From JAGVSZ01 sp963747775 (GTDB lineage: Bacteria; Pseudomonadota; Gammaproteobacteria; Burkholderiales; SG8-39), in contig CAVVGT010000001.1 in NCBI GenBank assembly GCA_963747775.1, positions 186,001-250,000 of the forward strand: a stretch of DNA of 64,000 nt, read 5' to 3'. The position numbers were made by a program, and so were the translations under genes. This document shows, piece by piece, positions 1 through 7,470 of this stretch. Below the pieces are notes generated by a model. The model saw only the letters and a program-made list of their open reading frames with translations. It had not been told where the DNA came from and did not search any database. Numbering within the stretch: the stretch's first letter is position 1; each line of letters begins with the position of its first letter.

Positions 1-399
1 GTAGGCCGAAAGCCCCGCCACACCGAGCGTCGTCGCCGCTGTCATCGGCAGCGCGACCGGGCGCCGGATGACGGCGTTCGCATCGAGGCACGCGTATTCG
101 GCGTGGGTGCCGTCGCGGTCGGGCGCGCCGACCCCGAGAATCTCGTCGCCCACCGCAGGGTCCGCAACGCCCTCGCCAACCGCGACGACGGTACCTGCGC
201 AGTCTCGACCGACCGTGCGCGGGAAGGTTACGGCGAACGCTCGGTGGAGCTGACCTTCGCGCAAGCGCCAGTCGCTCGGGTTCGCGCTGGCGGCTGACAC
301 GCGGACCAGCACATCACCCGGGCCCGGGTCGGGGACCGGCGTCTCCTCGAGCGCCAGGACCTCGGGGCCGCCGTAACGGCGGATGCGCCACGCGCGCAT
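1..399 (-). CDS. MDR-family (zinc-type alcohol dehydrogenase/quinone reductase) protein, N-terminal part
   Basis: The first 133 residues are present from an ATG at 399; the gene runs off the left edge. It begins MRAWRIRRYGGPEVLALEE, typical of quinone oxidoreductase-like medium-chain reductases. The GroES-like fold is visible, with GRDCAGTVVAVGEGV followed by GDEILGV, as in the substrate domain of these enzymes. The NAD(P)-binding half lies outside the window, so cofactor preference cannot be read. It starts 3 bp after the stop of the 3-hydroxyacyl-CoA dehydrogenase and is likely the next gene of the same catabolic operon. In that setting an enoyl-CoA or enone reductase role is possible, but this is inference from context only. 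Confidence 0.8.
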   Translation of the reverse strand, partial: MRAWRIRRYGGPEVLALEETPVPDPGPGDVLVRVSAASANPSDWRLREGQLHRAFAVTFPRTVGRDCAGTVVAVGEGVADPAVGDEILGVGAPDRDGTHAEYACLDANAVIRRPVALPMTAATTLGVAGLSAY

Positions 400-402
400 C
401 GC

Positions 403-1401
403 TCAGTCGTCCTGCGCCAGTCCCGGCGGCTTCAGCATGCCGAGCTGCCGCAGCGTCGTGAGCTGGCGGCCGAGCGCCTCCCGCCGGTACGCCGGAACGT
501 CGATCGCCTTCCAGTCGTAGAACCCCTGGCCGGCGCGGAGGCCGTCGCGTCCCTCGTGCATGTAGCGATTCACGATCTCGGGGGAGGCGTAGCGCGCGTC
601 GCCGGTCGACTCCGCGAGGTAGCGGCTCGCGTAGTAGAGGATGTCGAGGCCGCCCACGTCGATGAACTCGACCACGCCCATGTTCGCGTAGCGAAAGCCG
701 AGGCCCCAGCGCACCGCGCGATCGATGTCCTCCGCGCTCGCAACGCCCTGCTCGATCATGCGCGCGGCCTCGTTCATCATCAGCGCCTGCATGCGCGGCA
801 CGATGAAGCCCGGCGCCGGCGCGCAGATCACGGGTACCTTGCCGATCGCCTCCAGCAGCGCCCTCATGCGCGCGACGATCGCAGGCGCGGTGCCGGGATG
901 CGGGCTCAGCTCGACGAGCGGCACCAGATACGCCGGGTTGAGCCAATGCGCATTCAGAAAGCGCTCGGGGTGCGTGACGAAGCCGGCGAGCTGGGTGGAG
1001 AGCATCGTCGACGTGGTCGAGGCGACGATTGCGTCGGTGCGAAGATGCGTGCAGGCCCACTCGAATGCCGCCTGCTTCGCGTCGAGCACTTCAGGGACGC
1101 CTTCGAACACGACGTCTGCGCGCGCCAGCGCAGCGGGTGCATTACGTCTCGGGACGAAGCGGATGCGCGCGAGGATGCCCGGCCGCGCACCGTCGTCGAA
1201 CGCGCCGAGCGAGGCGAGCATCGCGAGGCTCGTGTCCACCTCGGCCCGCGCCGCGTCCGCCAGATTGCGCGCGGCCTCGGGTGTGCGGTCCTTGAGGTCG
1301 ACGAGCAGGACCTCGTGGCCGGCGTAGGCGAACGCGTGCGCGATGCCGCGACCCATGCGTCCGGCGCCGAGCGACGCGATCACGGGTAGGCGAGAGGTCA
1401 C
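403..1401 (-). CDS. 3-hydroxyacyl-CoA dehydrogenase
   Basis: A 332-residue protein from a GTG start that overlaps the upstream stop in a GTGA junction. The Rossmann fingerprint GAGRMG lies at residues 12-17, followed by HEVLLVD with the acidic residue that binds NAD ribose. STTSTMLSTQLA and HWLNPAYLVPLVE correspond to the conserved Ser and the His-x-x-Asn-Pro catalytic region of the family, and a C-terminal helical domain follows. The expected reaction is NAD-dependent oxidation of a 3-hydroxyacyl-CoA to a 3-oxoacyl-CoA. It sits between an octopine-dehydrogenase-like gene and an MDR gene and would act after the CoA ligase and acyl-CoA dehydrogenase of this operon. A longer frame extends upstream, but its extra N-terminus is arginine-rich antisense-type sequence, so the GTG was chosen. 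Confidence 0.87.
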   Translation of the reverse strand: MTSRLPVIASLGAGRMGRGIAHAFAYAGHEVLLVDLKDRTPEAARNLADAARAEVDTSLAMLASLGAFDDGARPGILARIRFVPRRNAPAALARADVVFEGVPEVLDAKQAAFEWACTHLRTDAIVASTTSTMLSTQLAGFVTHPERFLNAHWLNPAYLVPLVELSPHPGTAPAIVARMRALLEAIGKVPVICAPAPGFIVPRMQALMMNEAARMIEQGVASAEDIDRAVRWGLGFRYANMGVVEFIDVGGLDILYYASRYLAESTGDARYASPEIVNRYMHEGRDGLRAGQGFYDWKAIDVPAYRREALGRQLTTLRQLGMLKPPGLAQDD

Positions 1402-2471
1402 AGGCCTTCGCTCAACAGCCGGCGCATCGCGGCCCGGTCGAGGTGCGCGAGGCCGAGCGATTCGAGCGTCCGGGCACCGAGCCGGAAGTCGATCGCGCAC
1501 ACCGCGGAGGCGAGCGCGAGCAGTCCGCGCGCGACGGGACACGGCACGCCGGCCCACTCGGCGACCGAAACGAGAAACGCGAGCCCGTACGCCACGTCCT
1601 CGCGCATGTAGCGATGCGTGGTCAGCGCGATCTTCTCGCGCCAGTCGCCCGATTCGGTCAATCGATCGTGAGCGTCGCCGTACATCCACTTGTCGGTCGT
1701 GTAGTGGTCGCGCAGCGGGAAGTGGTACGGCGGGTAGCCGAGCGCCTCGCGCACCGCGATGCGCTCATCGTCGAGCGCGTCGGTGACGCGGCGGATCGCG
1801 GGCTGCGTACCTTCGTTGTGGATGTCCCATTTCTGGAAATGCTCGAGCGGCCCCGCGTTCATCAGGATCAGCGGCGGGTGGATGATCGGCCCCGCGTTCA
1901 TCAGCGCGCCGGAAAGCGCGTCCTCGATCGGCTCGACCGACGGGTACGCGCGCCGGAGCACGTCGAGCGCGTGGGCGCCGCGGCTCGCCGGGAACGCGCC
2001 GGTCGGCAGCCGCTTGGCGCGGATCGTGATCGCGATCTCCGCCGGGCCGTGCTTGCGCGTGAGATAGGGCAGGGTGCCGGTCTCGGCGAAGATGACCGCC
2101 GCGCGGCTGCCCGCGTCGCGCAGGGCTTTGGCCATCACGTAGCTGCCGAAGGTGCCCGGCGGCAGGAACACAACCTGGCCGTCGGAGACGTGCAGCGCGA
2201 TCGCACGGGCGATGTCGACTTGAGCGAAAGCGGGCGTCGGCACAACGAGCAGTTCTGCCCCGCGCACCGCTTCCCCTACGTCAGCGGTCGCGCGCGCAAG
2301 CCTCACGTCGCGCCGGCCTTTGATGTCCTTTAGCGCGATCGACTGAGTATCGAGGACGGGCGCGAACGCCGCCGCGTCGCGCCGCCAGAACCGCACCTCG
2401 TGACCCTGCTCGGCGAGATCGGCGGCGGCGGCGTACGAGCCGTTGCCACCGCCCAGGACCGCGATTCGCAC
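1398..2471 (-). CDS. NAD/NADP octopine/nopaline dehydrogenase family protein
   Basis: A 357-residue protein starting at GTG 2471 (VRIAVLGGGNGS), two bases after the TAG of the ligase gene. The N-terminal dinucleotide motif GGGNGSYAAAADLAEQGHEV and the C-terminal helical region with ALMNAGPIIHPPLILMNAG resemble the octopine/opine dehydrogenase superfamily, which reductively couples amino acids to 2-oxo acids or, in related members, oxidises hydroxy acids. The conserved His in the NAGPIIHPP segment fits the catalytic histidine region. An opine-type enzyme is unexpected among beta-oxidation-like genes; it may act on a hydroxylated or amino-substituted intermediate. The substrate is unknown. The family call is solid and the function is inferred only loosely. 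Confidence 0.8.
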   Translation of the reverse strand: MRIAVLGGGNGSYAAAADLAEQGHEVRFWRRDAAAFAPVLDTQSIALKDIKGRRDVRLARATADVGEAVRGAELLVVPTPAFAQVDIARAIALHVSDGQVVFLPPGTFGSYVMAKALRDAGSRAAVIFAETGTLPYLTRKHGPAEIAITIRAKRLPTGAFPASRGAHALDVLRRAYPSVEPIEDALSGALMNAGPIIHPPLILMNAGPLEHFQKWDIHNEGTQPAIRRVTDALDDERIAVREALGYPPYHFPLRDHYTTDKWMYGDAHDRLTESGDWREKIALTTHRYMREDVAYGLAFLVSVAEWAGVPCPVARGLLALASAVCAIDFRLGARTLESLGLAHLDRAAMRRLLSEGL

Positions 2472-2473
2472 GG

Positions 2474-4123
2474 CTACGGCCGAAATCCAGCGTCCGACGC
2501 GGCCTCCTGCCGCAGCCGGAAGCGCTGCAGCTTGCCGGTCTCGGTGCGCGGCAGCGCGTCGCGGAACTCGATGGCACGCGGGTACTTGTAGGGCGCGATG
2601 GCCGCCTTCACGTGATCCTGCAGCGCCTTCGACAGCGCCGCATCGCCCTTGAAACCAGGTTTGAGCACGACGTAGGCCTTCACGATCATGCCGCGCTCCT
2701 CGTCGGGCGCGCCGACCACGCCGCACTCGGCGACCGCCTCGTGCGCGAGCAGCGTCGACTCGACTTCCGGGCCGGCGATGTTGTAGCCCGCCGAGATGAT
2801 CATGTCGTCGGCGCGCGCCTGGTAATAGAAGTAGCCGTCCTCGTCCATCGCATACGCGTCGCCGGTGACGTTCCAGCCGTGCTGCACGTAGACCGTCTGG
2901 CGCTCGTCGGCGAGGTACTTGCAGCCGGTCGGCCCCTTGACCGCGAGCTTCCCGACGACCCCGGGTGCGCACGGGTTGCCTTCGTCGTCCAGCACCGTCG
3001 CCTTGTATCCCGGGATCGCGTAGCCGGTCGCGCCGCGCCGCACGCGGTCCGGTGCGTGCGCGATGAAAATGTGGATCATCTCGGTCGAGCCGAGGCCGTC
3101 CAGAACCTCGATGCCGGTTGCCTGTTTGAAGAGCTGCCGCGTCGCGTCGGGCAGCGCCTCGCCCGCCGAGACGCACTTCTTCAGGCTGCGCAGGTCGTAT
3201 CCTTTCACCGCCGGCGCCATCATCCGGTAGAACGTCGGCGCCGTGAAGCAGACGGTGGCCTTGAAGTCCTGGATCGTCTGCAGGAGCGACTCGGGCGTGA
3301 GCCGTTCGATGAGGACCGTCGACGCCCCCACGCTCATCGGGAAGCACAACATGCCGCCGAGGCCGAACGTGAACGCGAGCGGCGGCGTGCCGCAAAACAC
3401 GTCCTCCTTCACAGGCTTGAGGCAGGAGCGGGGGAACGCGTCGCACATCGCGATCACGTCGCGGTGGAAGTGGATGCAGCCCTTCGGCTGGCCGGTCGTG
3501 CCGGACGTGAAGGCGATCAGCGCAACGTCGTCGCCCGCCGTGCCGACATTGGCGAACTCGGCGGGTTTGCCCTCGAGCAGCGCCTCGAGCGAGCCGGGGC
3601 CGGCGTGATTGAACCAGAGCGCCTGCTCGAGGCTCGGACACTGGGCCTGCGCGAGCTCCATCTCCTCGCGGAGCCGGACGTCGCAGAGCGCGGCGCCGAC
3701 CCGCGCCTTGTCGATGATCTGCTTCAGTTCCTTCGCGCGCAGCAGCGGCATCGTGCCCACCGCGATGCAGCCGGCCTTGATCACGCCGAACCAGCACGCG
3801 GCCATCATCGGGTTGTTCGGGCCGCGCAGCAGGACGCGGTTGCCGGGGACGAGCTTCAAGTCGTGCACCAGCGCGTGCGCGATCTGGTTGGCGCGCACGA
3901 GGAGCTGTCGATAGGTGCACGAGTGCTTCTTCCCGTCGATCATCGTGTGGATGACCGGCCGCTCCCCGTGCCCCGTCGCCACCATCCGGTCGAGAAGCTG
4001 CGCGGCGCAGTTCAGGCGGGCCGGGTAGCGGAACTCCGGGCGCTCGAACAGGAACTCGGGCATCTGCCCGGGCGGCGGCAGGTTGTCGCGCGCGAACGTA
4101 TCGATGTGTGCCGTGTAGGCCAT
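2474..4123 (-). CDS. AMP-forming acyl/aryl-CoA ligase (benzoate/2-aminobenzoate-CoA ligase-like)
   Basis: A 549-residue ANL-superfamily enzyme. The phosphate-binding motif SGTTGQPKG is at residues 207-215, a GLGSTEM adenine-binding motif is in the centre, GDAYAMDEDGYFYY marks the hinge, and PRTETGK near residue 531 supplies the C-terminal catalytic lysine. The reaction is ATP + carboxylate + CoA giving acyl-CoA + AMP + PPi. Overall character (MPEFLFERPEFRYPARLNCA at the start, PNNPMMAACWFGVIKAG) is closest to aromatic-acid CoA ligases of the benzoate/2-aminobenzoate type. It probably activates the substrate for the whole operon. It starts 3 bp after the acyl-CoA dehydrogenase stop. Substrate identity cannot be read from the sequence. 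Confidence 0.85.
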   Translation of the reverse strand: MAYTAHIDTFARDNLPPPGQMPEFLFERPEFRYPARLNCAAQLLDRMVATGHGERPVIHTMIDGKKHSCTYRQLLVRANQIAHALVHDLKLVPGNRVLLRGPNNPMMAACWFGVIKAGCIAVGTMPLLRAKELKQIIDKARVGAALCDVRLREEMELAQAQCPSLEQALWFNHAGPGSLEALLEGKPAEFANVGTAGDDVALIAFTSGTTGQPKGCIHFHRDVIAMCDAFPRSCLKPVKEDVFCGTPPLAFTFGLGGMLCFPMSVGASTVLIERLTPESLLQTIQDFKATVCFTAPTFYRMMAPAVKGYDLRSLKKCVSAGEALPDATRQLFKQATGIEVLDGLGSTEMIHIFIAHAPDRVRRGATGYAIPGYKATVLDDEGNPCAPGVVGKLAVKGPTGCKYLADERQTVYVQHGWNVTGDAYAMDEDGYFYYQARADDMIISAGYNIAGPEVESTLLAHEAVAECGVVGAPDEERGMIVKAYVVLKPGFKGDAALSKALQDHVKAAIAPYKYPRAIEFRDALPRTETGKLQRFRLRQEAASDAGFRP

Positions 4124-4126
4124 GGC

Positions 4127-5287
4127 TCAGCCCTTCAGCGTTTCCCTGGCGATGATCAGCTTCTGCACCTCGGTCGCGCCCTCGTAAATGCGCAGGCTGC
4201 GGATCTCGCGGTAGAGCCTCTCGACCGCCTGCCCGGACACCACGCCGAGGCCGCCGAAGATCTGCACCGCGCGGTCGATGATTGTCTGCGCAGTCTCGGT
4301 GGAGACCATCTTCGCCATCGCGGCCTCGCGCGTGGTGCGCGCCTGCTTGACGTCGCGCAGCCACGCTGCGCGGTAGGTGAGGAGGGCGGCGGTGTCGATC
4401 CCGGTCGCCATGTCGGCGATCGCGGCCTGGGTGAGCTGGAAATCGGCGAGCCTCTGGCCGAACATCTGGCGCGAGGTGGCGCGCCCGATCGCCTCGTCCA
4501 GGGCACGCCGCGCGAACCCGAGCGCCGCCGCCGCGACCGAGGCGCGGAAGATGTCGAGCGTCTGCATCGCCACCTTGAAGCCTTCGCCCGGCGCACCGAG
4601 CCGGTTCGCGGCGGGGACGCGGCAGTCCTCGAACGCCAGCGACGCGAGCGGGTGCGGCGCGATGACGTCGATCCTTCCGGCGACGCTCAGGCCGGGCGTG
4701 TCGGCGTCGACCACGAATGCGCTGATCCCCCGCGCACCGGGGGCGTCCATCTCGCGCGCGAACACGCAGTAGAAGTCGGCGATGCCTCCATTCGAGATCC
4801 AGGTCTTCGAACCGTTCAGGACGACCGAGTCGCCGTCGGCGCGGGCGCGCGTCAGCATCGCGGCGACGTCGGAGCCGGCCTCGCGCTCCGAAAGCGCGAA
4901 CGCGGCGATCGACTCGCCATGGGCGACGCACGGAAGGTAGCGGGCGCGCAGCTCGTCGGAACCGGCGATCGAGATCGCGCCGGAGCCGAGGCCCTGCATC
5001 GCGAACGCGAAGTCGGCGAGCCCGTCGTGGCGCGCGAGCGTCTCGCGCGCGATGCACAGGCTGCGCGAATCGATGCGGTCGAGCCGGCCGCCCGAGGCCT
5101 TCGGCACGCAGTACTCGAGCCAGCCCGACTCGCCGAGCATCGCGACCAGGTTGTGGCAGGCGGCATCGGTGTCGACGTGGTCGTGTCCGCCGGACAGGCG
5201 CTCCGTCGCCCAGGCGTCGAGCTCGGTGGCGAGCGCCCGGTGCGCGCCGTCGAAGAAAGGCCAGTCGAGGTAGGTCTTGTCGCTCAC
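4127..5287 (-). CDS. Acyl-CoA dehydrogenase
   Basis: A 386-residue FAD flavoprotein of normal family length. The helical N-terminal domain is followed by the FAD/substrate segment FALSEREAGSDVAA and KTWISNGGIADFY. The C-terminal domain has RQMFGQRLADFQLTQ and the signature RIYEGATEVQ, where E369 is at the place of the catalytic base. It introduces a 2,3 double bond into an acyl-CoA, passing electrons to ETF. It lies between the MarR regulator (12 bp away) and the CoA ligase, consistent with oxidation of the thioester formed by the ligase. Chain or ring specificity is not determined. Confidence 0.9.
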   Translation of the reverse strand: MSDKTYLDWPFFDGAHRALATELDAWATERLSGGHDHVDTDAACHNLVAMLGESGWLEYCVPKASGGRLDRIDSRSLCIARETLARHDGLADFAFAMQGLGSGAISIAGSDELRARYLPCVAHGESIAAFALSEREAGSDVAAMLTRARADGDSVVLNGSKTWISNGGIADFYCVFAREMDAPGARGISAFVVDADTPGLSVAGRIDVIAPHPLASLAFEDCRVPAANRLGAPGEGFKVAMQTLDIFRASVAAAALGFARRALDEAIGRATSRQMFGQRLADFQLTQAAIADMATGIDTAALLTYRAAWLRDVKQARTTREAAMAKMVSTETAQTIIDRAVQIFGGLGVVSGQAVERLYREIRSLRIYEGATEVQKLIIARETLKG

Positions 5288-5299
5288 GATCCCGGCTCC

Positions 5300-5806
5300 T
5301 CAGTCGCCGTCGCGCTTCGTCTGGGCGAGGGTGACGCTGCGCTTCAGCTTGGCGAGCAGCTCGAACAGCTGCTTGCGCTCCGGCGCCGATAGGCCGGACA
5401 CGAGCCTCACCACCCACGACTCGTGCGACTCCGCCATGCGCAGGAAGCTTCTCCGGCCCGACGAGGTGAGGCGGACGACGAACGCGCGGCGGTCGTCGGG
5501 CGGCGCCTCGCGCGTCACCAGGCCCTCACGCACCAATTGGTCGGTGATGCCGGTGACGTTGCCGCCGGTCACCATGAGGCGCCTGGAGAGCTCGCCCATG
5601 CGCAGGCCGTCCGGGTTGCGCTCGAGCTGCGCCATCAGGTCGAAGCGCGGCAGCGTGCAGTCGAAGTCGCGCCGCAGCTCGGCGCGCACCGACGCTTCCA
5701 TCAGGCTCGTGCAGGTGAGCAGCCGCAGCCACAGGCGCAGCGCCTCGTGGTCGGCCCGCGAGGCACGCGATTCGCGATCGACCGGCTCGGTGACGGCATC
5801 GTTCAT
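5300..5806 (-). CDS. MarR-family transcriptional regulator
   Basis: A 168-residue winged-helix regulator. The central segment contains LPRFDLMAQLERNPDGLRMG, a recognition helix region MVTGGNVTGITDQLVREG, and the wing APPDDRRAFVVRLTSSG, all typical of MarR proteins that dissociate from DNA on binding phenolic or CoA-thioester ligands. Its ATG overlaps the SDR stop in an ATGA junction, so the two are translationally coupled. It is the second gene of the operon it presumably controls, which predicts autoregulation. Candidate sites are the palindromes at 6590-6615 upstream of the SDR gene. The ligand is unknown. Confidence 0.9.
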   Translation of the reverse strand: MNDAVTEPVDRESRASRADHEALRLWLRLLTCTSLMEASVRAELRRDFDCTLPRFDLMAQLERNPDGLRMGELSRRLMVTGGNVTGITDQLVREGLVTREAPPDDRRAFVVRLTSSGRRSFLRMAESHESWVVRLVSGLSAPERKQLFELLAKLKRSVTLAQTKRDGD

Positions 5807-6579
5807 GGCATCACCTCTCCACCTGCGACGGGAATCGCCTGGCCGGTGATCGATCCAGAGCCGGGCAGACACAGCCACAGCACCGTGGCCGCCACCTCGT
5901 CCGGTTGGATCATCCGGCCCTGCGGGTTGCGCGCGACGAGCGCCGCGCGCGCCTCGAGCTCGCTCTTGCCCGTCTTGGTCACGATGTTCGCAACGGCGTC
6001 CTGCACGATGTCGGTCTCGGTGTAGCCGGGGCAGACGGCGTTCACGGTCACCCCGGACTTCGCCGTCTCGAGCGCTGCCGCGCGGGTGAGGCCGACGACG
6101 CCGTGCTTGGCGGCGCAATACGCGGAGACGTACGCATAGCCGGCCAGGCCGGCGGTGCTCGCGACGTTCACGATCCGGCCGCTGCCGCGCTTGGTCATCT
6201 CGGCGATCGCCGCGCGCGTGCAGAGAAACGTGCCGGTGAGATTGACGGCCAGCATACGCTGCCAGAGTGCGAGCGCGGTCTTCGCGAGCGGTGCGCTTTC
6301 CGCCTGGCCGGCGTTGTTCACCAAGATGTCGATGCGCCCGAATCGTTCACGGACCGCGGCGAACGCATTGCCTACCGACGTCTCGTCCGTCACGTCCACG
6401 CCGACCGCCTGGGCCTTGGACGCGCCGCCGAGCGCCTCGACCTGCGCCGCGAGCCGCGCCGCGTCGCGGCCGAGCACCGAGACCGTGGCGCCCTCGCGCG
6501 CGAGCGCCTGCGCGATCGCCGCGCCGATGCCGCGGCCGCCTCCGGTCACGATTGCGTGCTGCCCGGCCAGTTGCGACAT
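5803..6579 (-). CDS. Short-chain dehydrogenase/reductase (3-hydroxyacyl-CoA dehydrogenase-like)
   Basis: A 258-residue classical SDR. TGGGRGIG at residues 12-19 binds the cofactor, NNAG is at 88-91, and S141, Y154 and K158 (YCAAK) form the catalytic set. CPGYTETDIV is the usual substrate-loop start. It is the first gene of the MarR-linked operon. The ATG at 6579 is preceded by TTTTTTCTCG, with no recognisable Shine-Dalgarno sequence, which is odd for a lead gene. Either initiation is weak or nearly leaderless, or the start is slightly misplaced, but there is no better upstream start. Likely role is oxidation of a hydroxyacyl or hydroxy-ring intermediate. Confidence 0.88.
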   Translation of the reverse strand: MSQLAGQHAIVTGGGRGIGAAIAQALAREGATVSVLGRDAARLAAQVEALGGASKAQAVGVDVTDETSVGNAFAAVRERFGRIDILVNNAGQAESAPLAKTALALWQRMLAVNLTGTFLCTRAAIAEMTKRGSGRIVNVASTAGLAGYAYVSAYCAAKHGVVGLTRAAALETAKSGVTVNAVCPGYTETDIVQDAVANIVTKTGKSELEARAALVARNPQGRMIQPDEVAATVLWLCLPGSGSITGQAIPVAGGEVMP

Positions 6580-6583
6580 CGAG

Positions 6584-6613
6584 AAAAAATTGAGGCCTCA
6601 ATAGATGAGGCCT
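6584..6613 (-). terminator. Hairpin plus U-tract upstream of the SDR gene (intrinsic terminator-like)
   Basis: Read on the minus strand, AGGCCTCA (6613-6606) and TGAGGCCT (6600-6593) form a perfect 8-bp stem with a 5-base loop (TCTAT), followed after CAA by six T residues (6589-6584). This is the layout of a Rho-independent terminator and would end transcription of the hydrolase gene 52 bp upstream. It ends only 5 bases before the SDR start codon, so it could also act as an attenuator for the operon. The same bases include the operator-like palindromes described separately; the sequence alone does not decide between the readings. Confidence 0.5.
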
Positions 6614-6635
6614 GAAATGATCGGCCGATCGGCCG
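6590..6635. promoter_or_regulatory. Palindromic operator-like sites in front of the MarR operon
   Basis: There are three inverted repeats in 46 bp. TTGAGGCCTCAA (6590-6601) is a perfect 12-bp palindrome; TGAGGCCTGA (6606-6615) is a near-copy centred 15 bp away; CGGCCGATCGGCCG (6622-6635) is a perfect 14-bp palindrome. MarR dimers bind palindromes of about this length near the promoter, so the paired TGAGGCCT boxes are the best candidates for the operator of the regulator encoded at 5300-5806. The third palindrome fills most of the spacer of the predicted promoter. Confidence 0.5.
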
Positions 6636-6645
6636 GGTCAGTCAA
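6617..6645 (-). promoter_or_regulatory. Candidate sigma-70 promoter for the SDR-MarR operon
   Basis: On the minus strand TTGACT (6645-6640) matches the -35 consensus at 5 of 6 bases, and GATCAT (6622-6617), 17 bp downstream, matches the -10 at 4 of 6. Transcription would start near 6610, inside the TGAGGCCT boxes, the right geometry for repression by a MarR protein. Prediction by eye only. Confidence 0.4.
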
Positions 6646-6664
6646 CGATGCGTTGCCGCAGCCC

Positions 6665-7453
6665 TCAGGCCTTGATCCGATCGTAGAACTTCGTGAGAGC
6701 GGCGTCGAACGCCGCCGGCTGCTCGACGTTCGAGAGATGCGAGGCTGACGGGATGACCACCAGCTCGGAGCCGGGCAGGTTCTCGTGGATCGCCTGCGCC
6801 ATCGCGGGCGGCGTCCCGGCGTCCTGGTCGCCGACGATCACGAGCGCCGGCACTTTGACGTCTCTCAGCCGTGCGGTGAGATTGAGCTTCGGGATCGCCT
6901 GGCAGCAACCGACGTAGCCGGAGACGGGTGTCGCGCGGATCATGTCGCCGACGCGCTTCATCTGGTCCGGCTGCGCGCCGCGATAGGACGCGGTGAACCA
7001 GCGCTCCAGCGTGGGCTGCACGAGCGGTTCCATCCCCTTCGCCTCGGCGATCTTGATCCGCTCGGCCCACATCGGCGCGGCCTCCTCGGGGATGCGGCTC
7101 GACGTATCGGCGAGGACGAGACTCTTGAGCACCCCGGGGTACTTCAGCGCGAAGGTCTGTCCGATCATGCCGCCCATCGACAGGCCGGCCCAGTGCGCTT
7201 CACGGATGCCGAGCGCGTCGAGCAGCCCCTTCGCGTCGTCGGCCAGCTGCTCGAGCGAGTACGCGCCCGCCGGCGCGTCGCTGCCGCCGTGACCGCGCGT
7301 GTCGAAGCGCAGCACCTTGAAGCGCTTCGCGAGCAGCGGCATCTGCTCGTCCCACATGTGCGAGTTGCATGCGAGCGAGTGGCTCATGGCGAGCCACGGT
7401 CCGTTGCCCTCGACGGTGTACTCGAGCTCGATGCCGTTCGTTCTTGCCTTCAT
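6665..7453 (-). CDS. Alpha/beta hydrolase (3-oxoadipate enol-lactonase-like)
   Basis: A 262-residue alpha/beta hydrolase. The oxyanion region is SHSLACNSHMW, the nucleophile elbow GLSMGG has Ser at residue 92, GDQDAGTPP carries the acid, and SASHLSNVEQP carries the catalytic His. This set resembles 3-oxoadipate enol-lactonases (PcaD) and related esterases, but no other protocatechuate-pathway gene is nearby, so I do not assign PcaD. The start at 7453 has a strong Shine-Dalgarno sequence (AGGAGGAG on the minus strand). It lies 17 bp after spoT and is followed by a terminator-like hairpin, so it may be transcribed as the last gene of the gmk-rpoZ-spoT unit. Confidence 0.82.
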   Translation of the reverse strand: MKARTNGIELEYTVEGNGPWLAMSHSLACNSHMWDEQMPLLAKRFKVLRFDTRGHGGSDAPAGAYSLEQLADDAKGLLDALGIREAHWAGLSMGGMIGQTFALKYPGVLKSLVLADTSSRIPEEAAPMWAERIKIAEAKGMEPLVQPTLERWFTASYRGAQPDQMKRVGDMIRATPVSGYVGCCQAIPKLNLTARLRDVKVPALVIVGDQDAGTPPAMAQAIHENLPGSELVVIPSASHLSNVEQPAAFDAALTKFYDRIKA

Positions 7454-7470
7454 CTCTCCTCCTGGGGAAG

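Noticed and set aside
2612..5392. Plus-strand open frame of 926 codons
   Set aside because: Antisense to well-supported genes, with the Arg/His/Glu-rich composition typical of shadow frames in high-GC DNA.
1398..5417. A single minus-strand open frame of 1339 codons
   Set aside because: Only its last 357 codons are real (octopine-dehydrogenase-like); the rest is an Arg/Ala-rich shadow of the ligase and acyl-CoA dehydrogenase in another frame.
6665..7453. Assignment of the hydrolase as PcaD (3-oxoadipate enol-lactonase)
   Set aside because: The fold matches, but no protocatechuate-branch gene is near, so the specific name is not supported.
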